Assembly: GCF_030730945.1 (NCBI RefSeq)
Contig: NZ_JAVAMS010000003.1
Coordinates: forward strand, 62,001-126,000
Source: Aurantiacibacter poecillastricola
GTDB taxonomy: Bacteria; Pseudomonadota; Alphaproteobacteria; Sphingomonadales; Sphingomonadaceae
Direction: 5' to 3'
Length of the DNA: 64,000 bases
Shown: piece after piece, positions 42,858 to 50,737 of the stretch
How positions within the stretch are numbered: the first letter of the stretch is position 1
How the letters are laid out: each line of letters begins with the position of its first letter
Notes under the pieces: model-generated
What the model saw: only the letters and a program-made list of their open reading frames with translations
The model's database searches: none
What the model was told of the DNA's origin: nothing
Made by a program: the position numbers and the translations under genes

Positions 42858-44141
42858 ATGAACCTTGCTTTACCCTCTCCCCGGCACCTTCCAACCCGCC
42901 TGCCCACGGCTCTTGCCGCGGCGGTTTTCGTCGTGCTTGCCTTGTTGGCAGGCGCCGCCCTGCTGGCGCAGGTTTCCGGGGAACGCGGCATCGCGCCGGT
43001 CGCCAGCAGCACCGATATCGAGGTGCGCGGTATCGAGGTGAACGCCACCGGTGAGACCGCGGAAGAAGCGCGCATGAACGGCTGGCGTGAAGCGCAGCGC
43101 TTGGCGTGGGAGCGGCTGGAGGGTCCCGACATACCCGATTCGCGGCTCGATTCGCTGGTCGCTGCCATCGTCGTGGAGGAAGAGAATATCGGCCCGCGTC
43201 GTTATGTCGCGCGTCTCGGCGTCATTTTCGACCGCCAACGCGCCGGCTCGCTGCTCGGCGCGGATGGGGAGCGGACGCGCTCTGCTCCCATGCTCACCAT
43301 GCCGGTTATGATCTCGGGCGGCACGCAGACCATGTTCGAGGTGCGCAATCCGTGGCAGCGCGCGTGGGCGGAATACCAGTTCGGCTCCAGCAGCATCGAC
43401 TATGTGAGGCCATCGGGCGCGGGCGGCGAATCGCTGCTGCTCACCTACGGGCAAACCGGCCGCCGCAGTCGCGCATGGTGGAACACCATCCTCGACCAGT
43501 TCGGGGCGGCCGACGTGGTGGTGCCCATCGCCAACCTGCGCTGGGAATGGCCGGGCGGCCCGGTGGAGGGGCGCTTCACGGCGCGCTACGGCCCGGACAA
43601 TCGCTACCTCACCGACTTCACCATGCGCGCCGAAAGCGCGGAGGACCTGCCCGACATGCTAGAACGGGCCGTTGCGCGCTTCGACGAAATCTTCGCCGAG
43701 GCGCTGGCCGATGGCACATTGCGGCCCGACCCGACGCTGACGCTCGACAATCTGGAGCTGACTCCCGAAGTGGAAGCACTGCTGGAGCAGGCCCGCGCTG
43801 CCGAGCGCGCCGCCGCGGCCGAGGCTGCACGCGAGGAAGAGGCCGACGCGCAGGCAAGCGAACCCGTTGAGGTCGAGCCGACGACCACGCCCAGCACGAC
43901 TGCGACGGCCAGTTACGGCGTGCAGGTCGCCACCCCGCAGGCGGCCGATTTCGACGGCGCGATCCAGGCCCTGCGCGGCCTGCCGGGCGTCAGCCGCGTA
44001 TCGGTGCGCTCCACCGCGATTGGCGGGGCATCGGTATTCGACGTGACTTATGCGGGCGAGCTTTCGGCCCTGGCGGACCTGCTGCGGCAGCGCGGCTGGG
44101 CGGTGAACGAGGGGCAGAACGCGCTCGGCATTTCGCGCTAG
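42858..44141 (+). CDS. DUF2066-like exported protein
   Basis: 427 residues from the ATG at 42858. An N-terminal hydrophobic segment ([23 protein letters not shown]) is a signal or anchor, then [35 protein letters not shown] is the start typical of DUF2066. An Ala/Glu-rich stretch with coiled-coil character leads to a C-terminal beta-alpha-beta domain ([32 protein letters not shown]) like an HMA/ferredoxin-like fold. The gene order purM / DUF2066 / hda is conserved in proteobacteria as I recall. No function is known. Confidence 0.75.
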   Translation: MNLALPSPRHLPTRLPTALAAAVFVVLALLAGAALLAQVSGERGIAPVASSTDIEVRGIEVNATGETAEEARMNGWREAQRLAWERLEGPDIPDSRLDSLVAAIVVEEENIGPRRYVARLGVIFDRQRAGSLLGADGERTRSAPMLTMPVMISGGTQTMFEVRNPWQRAWAEYQFGSSSIDYVRPSGAGGESLLLTYGQTGRRSRAWWNTILDQFGAADVVVPIANLRWEWPGGPVEGRFTARYGPDNRYLTDFTMRAESAEDLPDMLERAVARFDEIFAEALADGTLRPDPTLTLDNLELTPEVEALLEQARAAERAAAAEAAREEEADAQASEPVEVEPTTTPSTTATASYGVQVATPQAADFDGAIQALRGLPGVSRVSVRSTAIGGASVFDVTYAGELSALADLLRQRGWAVNEGQNALGISR

Positions 44142-44153
44142 GGTCGTCTGCCG

Positions 44154-44762
44154 ATGAGCCAGATTGCCCTCCCTCTCGCCGCCCGCAGCGACGGGCCTGC
44201 GCGCATCATCATCGGCAAGGCAAATTCAACGGTTGCAGAAGCGCTGGTGGAGCCCGAACGCTGGCCCTATCGCACCGCCGTCCTCACTGGCCCCCCGCGC
44301 TCGGGCAAGACTCTGCTGGCGCGCTGGTTTGCCGAAAGCGGGCGTGGCGAATCGCTCGACGACGCCCACCTTCTGCCGGAGGACGAGGTTTTCCACCGCT
44401 GGAACCGCGCGCAGGAAGAGGGGACGGCGTTGCTGATCACGGGGGGAATGCCGCCATGGAATATCACCCTGCCAGACCTCAAGTCACGGCTTGGCGGGTC
44501 GCTGCAACTCGAACTCGGCCAGCCGGATGACGACATGGCGAGCGAATTGCTCCTTTCGCTGGCGGCGGAGCGCGGCTTGCCCTTGCGGGACGATGCGGTG
44601 GAATACCTCGTGCCGCGGGCGTCGCGCTCCTTTGCCGAACTCGAGAATCTGGTCGCAACGATCGACCGCTTGTCTCTGGAGCGAAAGGCCCCACCTACGC
44701 TGGGAATCTGGCGCGCGGCTCTCGAGGAGGTCCACGGGCCGGAGGAGCCGCGCTTGATCTAG
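44154..44762 (+). CDS. hdaA: DnaA-homologous regulatory protein (HdaA)
   Basis: 202 residues. Begins MSQIALPL, where QXXLPL is the beta-clamp binding motif. A short AAA+ core follows: TGPPRSGKTLLARWFAE (Walker A), SLDDAHLLPEDE (a shortened Walker B-like part), SRLGGSLQLELGQPDDD and SRSFAELENLVATIDRLSLE. It lacks the DNA-binding domain IV of DnaA, so it fits Hda-type proteins that stimulate ATP hydrolysis by DnaA on the sliding clamp and stop re-initiation. The gene starts 12 bases after DUF2066. Confidence 0.9.
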   Translation: MSQIALPLAARSDGPARIIIGKANSTVAEALVEPERWPYRTAVLTGPPRSGKTLLARWFAESGRGESLDDAHLLPEDEVFHRWNRAQEEGTALLITGGMPPWNITLPDLKSRLGGSLQLELGQPDDDMASELLLSLAAERGLPLRDDAVEYLVPRASRSFAELENLVATIDRLSLERKAPPTLGIWRAALEEVHGPEEPRLI

Positions 44763-44788
44763 GCGGGTTTTGATGGGAAACTGACACG

Positions 44789-45502
44789 ATGTTCGACCGG
44801 CTGATCGCCTATCTCGACTCGATCCGCGCCCGCGATCCGGCACCGCGTTCGCGCTGGGAAATCCTGCTATATCCGGGCGTCCTGGCGCTCGGCATGCACA
44901 AGATCGCGCACTGGTTGTTCGAGGCGGAACTGTATTTCCTTGCGCGCCTTGTGAACCACGTGTCGCGCTGGATGACCGCGATCGACATCCATCCCGGCGC
45001 CAAGATCGGGCGCAATTTCTTCATCGACCACGGCTTCACCGTCATCGGCGAGACTGCTGAGATCGGCGACAATGTGACGATCTACCAGTGCGTCACGTTG
45101 GGGGGTACAAACCCGACCAATGGCAAGCCCGGCAAGCGCCACCCCACCTTGTGCGACAACGTGATCATCGGTTCCGGCGCGCAGGTGATCGGCCCGATCA
45201 CCGTGGGTGAGCGCGCGCGCGTGGGCGCCAATGCCGTGGTGACGGACGACGTGCCGGAAGGTGCGACCATGATCGGCCTGAAGGCCCGCTCCACGCTGGT
45301 GCCCGCCGAGACCTGGCTGCGCGAATTCATTCCCTACGGCACCCCTTGCGACGAACCGTGCGAACCCGTGCCGAGCGAGCGGGTACAGGTGCTGGAAGCC
45401 GAAGTTCAGCACCTGCGCGAGGAGCTGGCGAAGCTGAGCCGGCGCCTCCCCGTCCCGGACGATACCGCGCCCGATACGCGCAAGAGCGGGGCGGGCAGCT
45501 GA
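44789..45502 (+). CDS. cysE: Serine O-acetyltransferase
   Basis: 237 residues. ILLYPGVLALGMHKIAHWLFE and the left-handed beta-helix repeats DIHPGAKIGRNFFIDHGFTVIGETAEIGDNVTIYQCVTLGG with catalytic His and Asp, then PTLCDNVIIGSGAQVIGPITVG. The short form (EpsC/SAT type) without the long N-terminal domain. It makes O-acetylserine from acetyl-CoA and serine for cysteine synthesis. C-terminal helical tail of about 50 residues. Its TGA overlaps the next ATG (TGATG). Confidence 0.92.
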   Translation: MFDRLIAYLDSIRARDPAPRSRWEILLYPGVLALGMHKIAHWLFEAELYFLARLVNHVSRWMTAIDIHPGAKIGRNFFIDHGFTVIGETAEIGDNVTIYQCVTLGGTNPTNGKPGKRHPTLCDNVIIGSGAQVIGPITVGERARVGANAVVTDDVPEGATMIGLKARSTLVPAETWLREFIPYGTPCDEPCEPVPSERVQVLEAEVQHLREELAKLSRRLPVPDDTAPDTRKSGAGS

Positions 45503-45861
45503 TGGCGGCCAAGTCCGGCGCGCCCAATATCGTCGCCTTTCCCGGCCAGCGCGGGGCCGGGCAGGTGTGCTTCGAGAGGCGCGAACTCACCCGCATCCTC
45601 GACCTTTACGGGCGCATGGTCGCGGCTGGCGAATGGCGCGATTATGCAATGGATTTCGCCAGGGACTGCGCAACCTTCGCCGCCTTCCGCCGCACTGCGG
45701 ACGTGCCGCAAATGCGCCTGGAAAAGCGCCCCGCGCTGCACCAGAAGCAGGGCATGTGGGCACTGTTCGGTGAGCAGGGGCAGGTGCTGAAGCGCGGGCA
45801 CGAACTCACCAACGTCCTCGCCCCGCTGGAGCGGCGGCTGGTCAAGCTCGTCGAGGTTTGA
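45502..45861 (+). CDS. DUF2794 protein
   Basis: 119 residues from the ATG at 45502. VCFERRELTRILDLYGRMVAAGEWRDYAMDF...VPQMRLEKRPALHQKQGMWALFGEQGQVLKRGHELTNVLAPLERRLVKLV is a known alphaproteobacterial family of unknown function (DUF2794). Soluble, no membrane segment. It is coupled to cysE by TGATG overlap. Confidence 0.85.
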   Translation: MAAKSGAPNIVAFPGQRGAGQVCFERRELTRILDLYGRMVAAGEWRDYAMDFARDCATFAAFRRTADVPQMRLEKRPALHQKQGMWALFGEQGQVLKRGHELTNVLAPLERRLVKLVEV

Positions 45862-45868
45862 ACGGTAG

Positions 45869-46540
45869 CTAGAGGTCCTCGAGGACGCTCACAAGCTCGT
45901 CGAAATGGTCGATCATCGCATCGCCGCCAAGTTCGTCCACCGGAACGTCGTGATAGCCGTAGCGATAGGTGACGACCGGGATGCCGGCATTGCGCGCGGC
46001 GCGTACGTCATAGGTGGAATCGCCGATCATCGCCGCCTTGCCTCCGCCGCAATCCTCGATGGCGGAAAGCAGCATCGTCGGGTCCGGCTTGGCCTTTTCG
46101 CGCCCAAAGGTGTCCCCGCCGTGGATGGCGCAGAAGCGCTCCGTCATGCCCAGCGCCTCGATCAGCTGGCGTGCGGGGTCTTCCGCCTTGTTGGTGCATA
46201 CCGCCAGCTTGCAGCCCATGCCTGCCAGCGTATCGAGCGCGCCCAGCACGCCCTGGAAGGGCTGCGTATTGTCCGCGATATGCGCCCAGTAATGTTCCAG
46301 CAGAGCCTGGCTGAGCTCGTCGAATCGTTCCTGCGAAACTGCGCCGCCGGTGCGTTCCAGCCCGCGTTCGAGCATCGGGATCGCGCCGCCGCCGATCAGC
46401 TGGCGCACTTCGGCCAGTGGCAAAGCGGGCCTGTCCTCCAGGGAAAGCGCGTGGTTGATCGCGGGGCCGAGGTCGAGATTGGAGTCGACCAGCGTGCCAT
46501 CGAGGTCGAAAAGGACGATATCGAAAGGAAATTTTGCCAT
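45869..46540 (-). CDS. gph: Phosphoglycolate phosphatase (HAD family)
   Basis: 223 residues from the ATG at 46540; longer open frames to the right are shadows of glmU. HAD motif I FDLDGTLVDS with the nucleophile Asp, motif II VCTNK, motif III (K in REKAKPDP) and IV IGDSTYDVRAARNAG. It removes 2-phosphoglycolate from DNA repair or glycolate metabolism. Substrate by family similarity. It is divergent from glmU with a gap of about 60 bases. Confidence 0.9.
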   Translation of the reverse strand: MAKFPFDIVLFDLDGTLVDSNLDLGPAINHALSLEDRPALPLAEVRQLIGGGAIPMLERGLERTGGAVSQERFDELSQALLEHYWAHIADNTQPFQGVLGALDTLAGMGCKLAVCTNKAEDPARQLIEALGMTERFCAIHGGDTFGREKAKPDPTMLLSAIEDCGGGKAAMIGDSTYDVRAARNAGIPVVTYRYGYHDVPVDELGGDAMIDHFDELVSVLEDL

Positions 46541-46601
46541 CGCGCCGCCATGTGGTGCACGCATATGGAATCTGCAATCAATTGATGGCATGGCGCGCCA
46601 T

Positions 46602-47963
46602 ATGAGTGACAGACCCATCGCCGCCATTATCCTTGCCGCTGGCAAGGGCACCCGCATGAAAAGCCGTCGCCACAAGGTGTTGCACGAGATTGCGGGTCGC
46701 CCGATGATCGAGCACCTGCTGGCCAATGTCGAGGCGCTTGGCCCGCAGGCGCTGGTGACGATCGTAGGCGAATATCGAGAGCAACTGGAAGAACGGCTGG
46801 CCGATCGCTGCACCTTCGCCGTGCAGGAACCGCAACAAGGCACCGGCCACGCGGTGCAACAGGCGAAAGAGGCGTTGTCCGGCTTTGAGGGCGACGTGCT
46901 GGTGCTCTATGGCGATGTGCCCTTCGTGAAGGCCGCCACCATGCAGTCCATGATAGACCGGCTGCGCGGCGCAGATGCGCCCGCCGCGGTGGTGCTTGGC
47001 TTCGAGCCAGCCGACCCGCTGCGCTACGGGCGCGTGATCGCGCAGCAGGGCCGCATCCTGAAGATGGTCGAATACAAGGATGCAACCGAGGAGGAACGCG
47101 CCTGCACGCTGTGCAATTCCGGCCTGCTTGCCGCCCGCTCGGAGGATTTGTTCGCCCTGTTGGACCGCGTTGGGAACGAGAATGCGCAGGGCGAATACTA
47201 CCTCCCCGATATCGTGAACATCGCCATTGCCGACGGCCATAATTGCGCGGTCGTCTCGGCCGACAGCCCGGACGAGGTGGGCGGCATCAACAGCCGCGCG
47301 GAACTCGCCGCGGCGGAAGCCCAGTGGCAGGCTCTTGCCCGCGAGGAAGCGATGGCGAACGGGGTTACCCTGCGTGCGCCCGAAACCGTGCATTTCAGCT
47401 ACGATACCGACCTCGCAGAGGATGTCGTTGTGGAGCCCAACGTGGTGTTCGGTCCCGGAGTAAAGGTCGCCAGCGGAGCCGTCATCAAGTCGTTCAGCCA
47501 CCTGGAAGGGGCCACCGTGGGCGAGGATGTCGAGGTCGGACCCTATGCGCGTCTTCGTCCCGGCGCCGTGCTGGAGAAAGGCGCGAAGGTCGGCAATTTC
47601 GTCGAGATCAAGAAGGCGACGCTGGGAGAGGGGGCAAAGGCCAATCACCTCACCTATCTCGGCGATGCCACGGTGGGCGCCGGCGCGAATATCGGCGCGG
47701 GCACCATCACCTGCAATTACGACGGCTATTTCAAGCATCGCACGAATATTGGACCACGCGCCTTCATCGGCTCCAATTCGGCGCTGATCGCGCCTGTCGA
47801 TATCGGTGCCGATGCCATCGTCGCTGCCGGCAGCGCCGTCACCCGCGACGTCGCCGATGGCGAACTGCGCATGGTGCGCGCGGACCAATTGGTGAAGCCG
47901 GGCTGGGCCGACCGCTTCCATGACGCCATGAAGAAAAAAAAGAAGGCCGCGCAGAACAAGTGA
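46602..47963 (+). CDS. glmU: Bifunctional UDP-GlcNAc pyrophosphorylase / GlcN-1-P acetyltransferase
   Basis: 453 residues from ATG 46602 (MSDRPIA); ATG 46590 would add MARH. N-terminal nucleotidyltransferase with ILAAGKGTRMKSRRHKVLHEIAGRPMIEHL, QQGTGHAV, LYGDVPF; C-terminal left-handed beta-helix GPYARLRPGAVLEKGAKVGNFVEIKKATLG, TYLGDATVGAGANIGAGTITCNYDGYFKH. It provides UDP-N-acetylglucosamine for peptidoglycan and lipid A. It ends in a Lys-rich tail (KKKKKAAQNK). It is followed by two unknown coupled genes and then glmS. Confidence 0.96.
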   Translation: MSDRPIAAIILAAGKGTRMKSRRHKVLHEIAGRPMIEHLLANVEALGPQALVTIVGEYREQLEERLADRCTFAVQEPQQGTGHAVQQAKEALSGFEGDVLVLYGDVPFVKAATMQSMIDRLRGADAPAAVVLGFEPADPLRYGRVIAQQGRILKMVEYKDATEEERACTLCNSGLLAARSEDLFALLDRVGNENAQGEYYLPDIVNIAIADGHNCAVVSADSPDEVGGINSRAELAAAEAQWQALAREEAMANGVTLRAPETVHFSYDTDLAEDVVVEPNVVFGPGVKVASGAVIKSFSHLEGATVGEDVEVGPYARLRPGAVLEKGAKVGNFVEIKKATLGEGAKANHLTYLGDATVGAGANIGAGTITCNYDGYFKHRTNIGPRAFIGSNSALIAPVDIGADAIVAAGSAVTRDVADGELRMVRADQLVKPGWADRFHDAMKKKKKAAQNK

Positions 47964-48283
47964 CCGATCGCTACGAGGGAAAGCCGTTCCTTCGTCTGCT
48001 GGACAGCTACGTGCTAGCGGCGATCGGACACCTGGACGAGGCCAATGCCAGGTGGCTGGTGGAAGCGGAACCCTACTTCCGCTCCACTTTCGGCGCCACA
48101 GGCAGCTGGCAGGAGATCGTGGCCGCGAGAATGCAATTTCCCGAAGGGATGGAAGAGGCCATTCGCGAGGTTTGGGCGAAAGGCCGCGTGAAATTCGTCG
48201 AGATGGCCGGAGAGGATCCTGACCCGGTCCTGTTTACTTACGAATTCGTCGACACAAACTTTCCGCATCAGGAGCAACCATGA
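47960..48283 (+). CDS. Uncharacterised small protein between glmU and glmS (first of a pair)
   Basis: 107 residues from a GTG at 47960 that overlaps the glmU stop (GTGA). Soluble, helical, acidic: LLDSYVLAAIGHLDEANARWLVEAEPYFRSTFGATGSWQEIVAARMQFPEGMEEAIREVW, then FTYEFVDTNFP at the end. I do not recognise a family. Tight coupling to glmU and to the following gene argues that it is real and co-expressed. It may be regulatory or accessory, but nothing in the sequence shows this. Confidence 0.7.
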   Translation: MTDRYEGKPFLRLLDSYVLAAIGHLDEANARWLVEAEPYFRSTFGATGSWQEIVAARMQFPEGMEEAIREVWAKGRVKFVEMAGEDPDPVLFTYEFVDTNFPHQEQP

Positions 48284-48729
48284 GCGAACCCGACCTGTCC
48301 GAAGAGGGCCTTTCCCTGTTGCTCGAGACGTCACGCGATTTCGCGTTCAAGCAGCTTGCCGAGGGCTTGCCGCTGATGCCGTTCGCAACGTGCGTCAAAG
48401 GCGATGGCGACATGAACTTCGTCCGCTTTGCCGAGCCCGGAACCGATCTCTCCCCTGAAGAAGCGGTAGCGCTGACCGAGAAGGAGGTCGCAGACGAAGT
48501 GAAGCGCGGCGGCCTGGCCGCCTTCGCCATCGTATCGGGTGTCAGACTGGCAAAGCCACAGGACGGCATGGAAGATGCCGTGCGGATTCATGTCGAATCA
48601 GCGGGATTCGCGCGGCAGGTGCTCGCTTTCTATGCTTTCGAGCCGGGCACGAACGGTTCGGGGGACACCTTGTCGCCCGGAAAGATCGTGCCATTCGAGG
48701 CGGAGCCGGTCGCATTCACAGGCGAGTAG
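48280..48729 (+). CDS. Uncharacterised small protein between glmU and glmS (second of a pair)
   Basis: 149 residues; ATG overlaps the previous stop (ATGA). Soluble with no membrane segment. A helix EEGLSLLLETSRDFAFKQLAEGLPLMPFATCVKGDGD is followed by a mixed beta-alpha part (DMNFVRFAEPGTDLSPEEAVALTEKEVADEVKRGGLAAFAIVSGVRL, VRIHVESAGFARQVLAFYAFEPG). No family recognised. It has one Cys. The pair always acting together is inferred from coupling. Confidence 0.7.
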   Translation: MSEPDLSEEGLSLLLETSRDFAFKQLAEGLPLMPFATCVKGDGDMNFVRFAEPGTDLSPEEAVALTEKEVADEVKRGGLAAFAIVSGVRLAKPQDGMEDAVRIHVESAGFARQVLAFYAFEPGTNGSGDTLSPGKIVPFEAEPVAFTGE

Positions 48730-48842
48730 CTGAACACCCTTCGTTCAGCCGTTTACTGCTAGTGACGAAGGTCTCACACGAAGTTTAACCGGGAATCGCG
48801 CGCGGCAGGGCCGTGGCACAGCAGACGGGGATCAGCGACGAA

Positions 48843-50666
48843 ATGTGCGGAATTATCGGAATTGTCGGAGAGCGCGACGTTGCGGCGCGGCTGGTCGATG
48901 GCCTAAGGCGGATGGAGTATCGTGGCTATGACAGCGCGGGCGTCTGCACAGTCACCGAAGGCAAGCTGCTTCGCCGCCGGGCTGAGGGCAAGCTCGTCAA
49001 CCTGGTGGACGAACTGGCCGAGAACCCCGCCGAGGGGACGACCGGCATCGCCCACACGCGCTGGGCAACCCACGGTGCCCCGACCGAGGCGAATGCGCAC
49101 CCCCATGCGACCCAGCAAGTCGCGCTGGTACACAACGGCATCATCGAGAATTTCAAGGAACTGCGCGACGAGTTGCGCCGCGACGGCCGTGTTTTCGAGA
49201 GCGAGACCGATACCGAGGTGGTCGTTCACCTGATCTCGCGCCGGATAGAGGAGGGGATGGAGCCCGAAGAAGCGGTCGCCGCCGTGCTGCCGCGCCTGCG
49301 CGGGGCTTTCGCGCTCGCCATCGCATTCCGCGACTACCCTGACATGCTGATCGGCGCCCGGCTCGGCTCGCCGCTGGTAGTGGGCTATGGCGAGAGCGAG
49401 ATGTATCTCGGCTCCGATGCGCTGGCGCTCGCGCCGCTCACCCAGCAGATCGCCTATCTCGAGGAAGGCGACTGGGTCACGATTACCGGCGAAGGCGCGA
49501 AGGTCCGCGACCTCGACGGCAATACGGTGGAGCGCAAGGTGCAAACCTCGGGCGCGACCGCGGCAATGATCGAGAAGGGCAATTACGCTCACTTCATGCA
49601 GAAGGAGATCTTCGAGCAGCCCACCGTGGTGGCGCAGACGCTGCGCTCATACCTGCGCCCCGGCGAGCAGCGCGTCGCCCTGCCGCAGATCGACTTCGAC
49701 ATTTCCGCCATCGACCGCGTGACAATCGTCGCCTGCGGCACATCCTATTATGCCGGGATGGTGGCGAAATACTGGTTCGAGCAGTTCGCCCGCGTGCCGG
49801 TGGACATCGATTATGCTTCGGAGTTTCGCTACCGCCAGCCGGTCCTTCCCACAGGCGGCCTTGCGCTGTTCATCAGTCAGAGCGGCGAGACTGCGGACAC
49901 GCTGGCCGCCCTGCGCCATTGTCGCGAGCAGGGACAGGTCATCGCTGCCGTCGTCAACGTGCCGACAAGCTCCATGGCGCGTGAGGCGGACCTCTTGCTG
50001 CCCACCCACGCCGGGCCGGAAATCGGCGTTGCCTCGACCAAGGCCTTTACCTGCCAGCTTGCCGTGCTGGCGGCGCTCGCTGCACATTTCGCGGTGAAGA
50101 AGGGCCTCCTCAATCGCAACGAGGAGGCGATCATCGTCAAGCACCTGATGGAAGCGCCCGCCTGCCTCAACGCAGCCCTCGATCATGACGAGGAAATCGC
50201 CGACATGGCGCACCTCATCGCTCCGGCGCGCGACGTGCTGTATCTCGGGCGCGGGGCGGATTTCCCGCTGGCGCTGGAAGGGGCGCTGAAGCTGAAGGAA
50301 ATCAGCTATATTCACGCCGAGGGCTATGCAGCCGGCGAAATGAAACACGGGCCCATCGCGCTTATCGACAACGCGGTGCCGGTGATCGTGCTCGCGCCTT
50401 CGGGCCATCTGTTCGAGAAGACCGTCTCCAACATGCAGGAGGTGCAGGCGCGTGGAGGCAAGGTGGTGCTGATCTCGGATGCCAAGGGCATCGAGGAAGC
50501 GGGCGAGAACTGCATGGCGGTAATCGAGATGCCCAAGGTGCATCCGCTGATCGCGCCGCTGGTCTATGCAGTGCCGGTTCAGCTGCTGGCCTACCACGTC
50601 GCCGTGGCCAAGGGCACGGACGTCGACCAGCCGCGCAACCTCGCGAAATCCGTTACCGTGGAGTAA
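48843..50666 (+). CDS. glmS: Glutamine-fructose-6-phosphate aminotransferase (isomerizing)
   Basis: 607 residues from the ATG at 48843, so that Cys2 becomes the N-terminal nucleophile of the glutaminase domain (MCGIIGIVG). RMEYRGYDSAG, GIAHTRWATHG; two SIS domains (CGTSYYAGM, ISQSGETADTLAAL; GRGADFPLALEGALKLKEISYIHAEGYAAGEMKHGPIAL), C-terminal DQPRNLAKSVTVE. It makes glucosamine-6-phosphate, first step of UDP-GlcNAc synthesis. The 113-base leader has no hairpin of a glmS ribozyme type. Near glmU, an arrangement common in bacteria. Confidence 0.97.
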   Translation: MCGIIGIVGERDVAARLVDGLRRMEYRGYDSAGVCTVTEGKLLRRRAEGKLVNLVDELAENPAEGTTGIAHTRWATHGAPTEANAHPHATQQVALVHNGIIENFKELRDELRRDGRVFESETDTEVVVHLISRRIEEGMEPEEAVAAVLPRLRGAFALAIAFRDYPDMLIGARLGSPLVVGYGESEMYLGSDALALAPLTQQIAYLEEGDWVTITGEGAKVRDLDGNTVERKVQTSGATAAMIEKGNYAHFMQKEIFEQPTVVAQTLRSYLRPGEQRVALPQIDFDISAIDRVTIVACGTSYYAGMVAKYWFEQFARVPVDIDYASEFRYRQPVLPTGGLALFISQSGETADTLAALRHCREQGQVIAAVVNVPTSSMAREADLLLPTHAGPEIGVASTKAFTCQLAVLAALAAHFAVKKGLLNRNEEAIIVKHLMEAPACLNAALDHDEEIADMAHLIAPARDVLYLGRGADFPLALEGALKLKEISYIHAEGYAAGEMKHGPIALIDNAVPVIVLAPSGHLFEKTVSNMQEVQARGGKVVLISDAKGIEEAGENCMAVIEMPKVHPLIAPLVYAVPVQLLAYHVAVAKGTDVDQPRNLAKSVTVE

Positions 50667-50737
50667 AGCGCGAATTAACTCGTTTGCAGGGCTGGGATTT
50701 TACGCGGCAATAACCATTACGCGGCTAGGCAATCCGC

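Noticed and set aside
48730-48842. glmS riboswitch/ribozyme in the leader
   Set aside because: Leader is too short and lacks the conserved core; this class is not expected in alphaproteobacteria.
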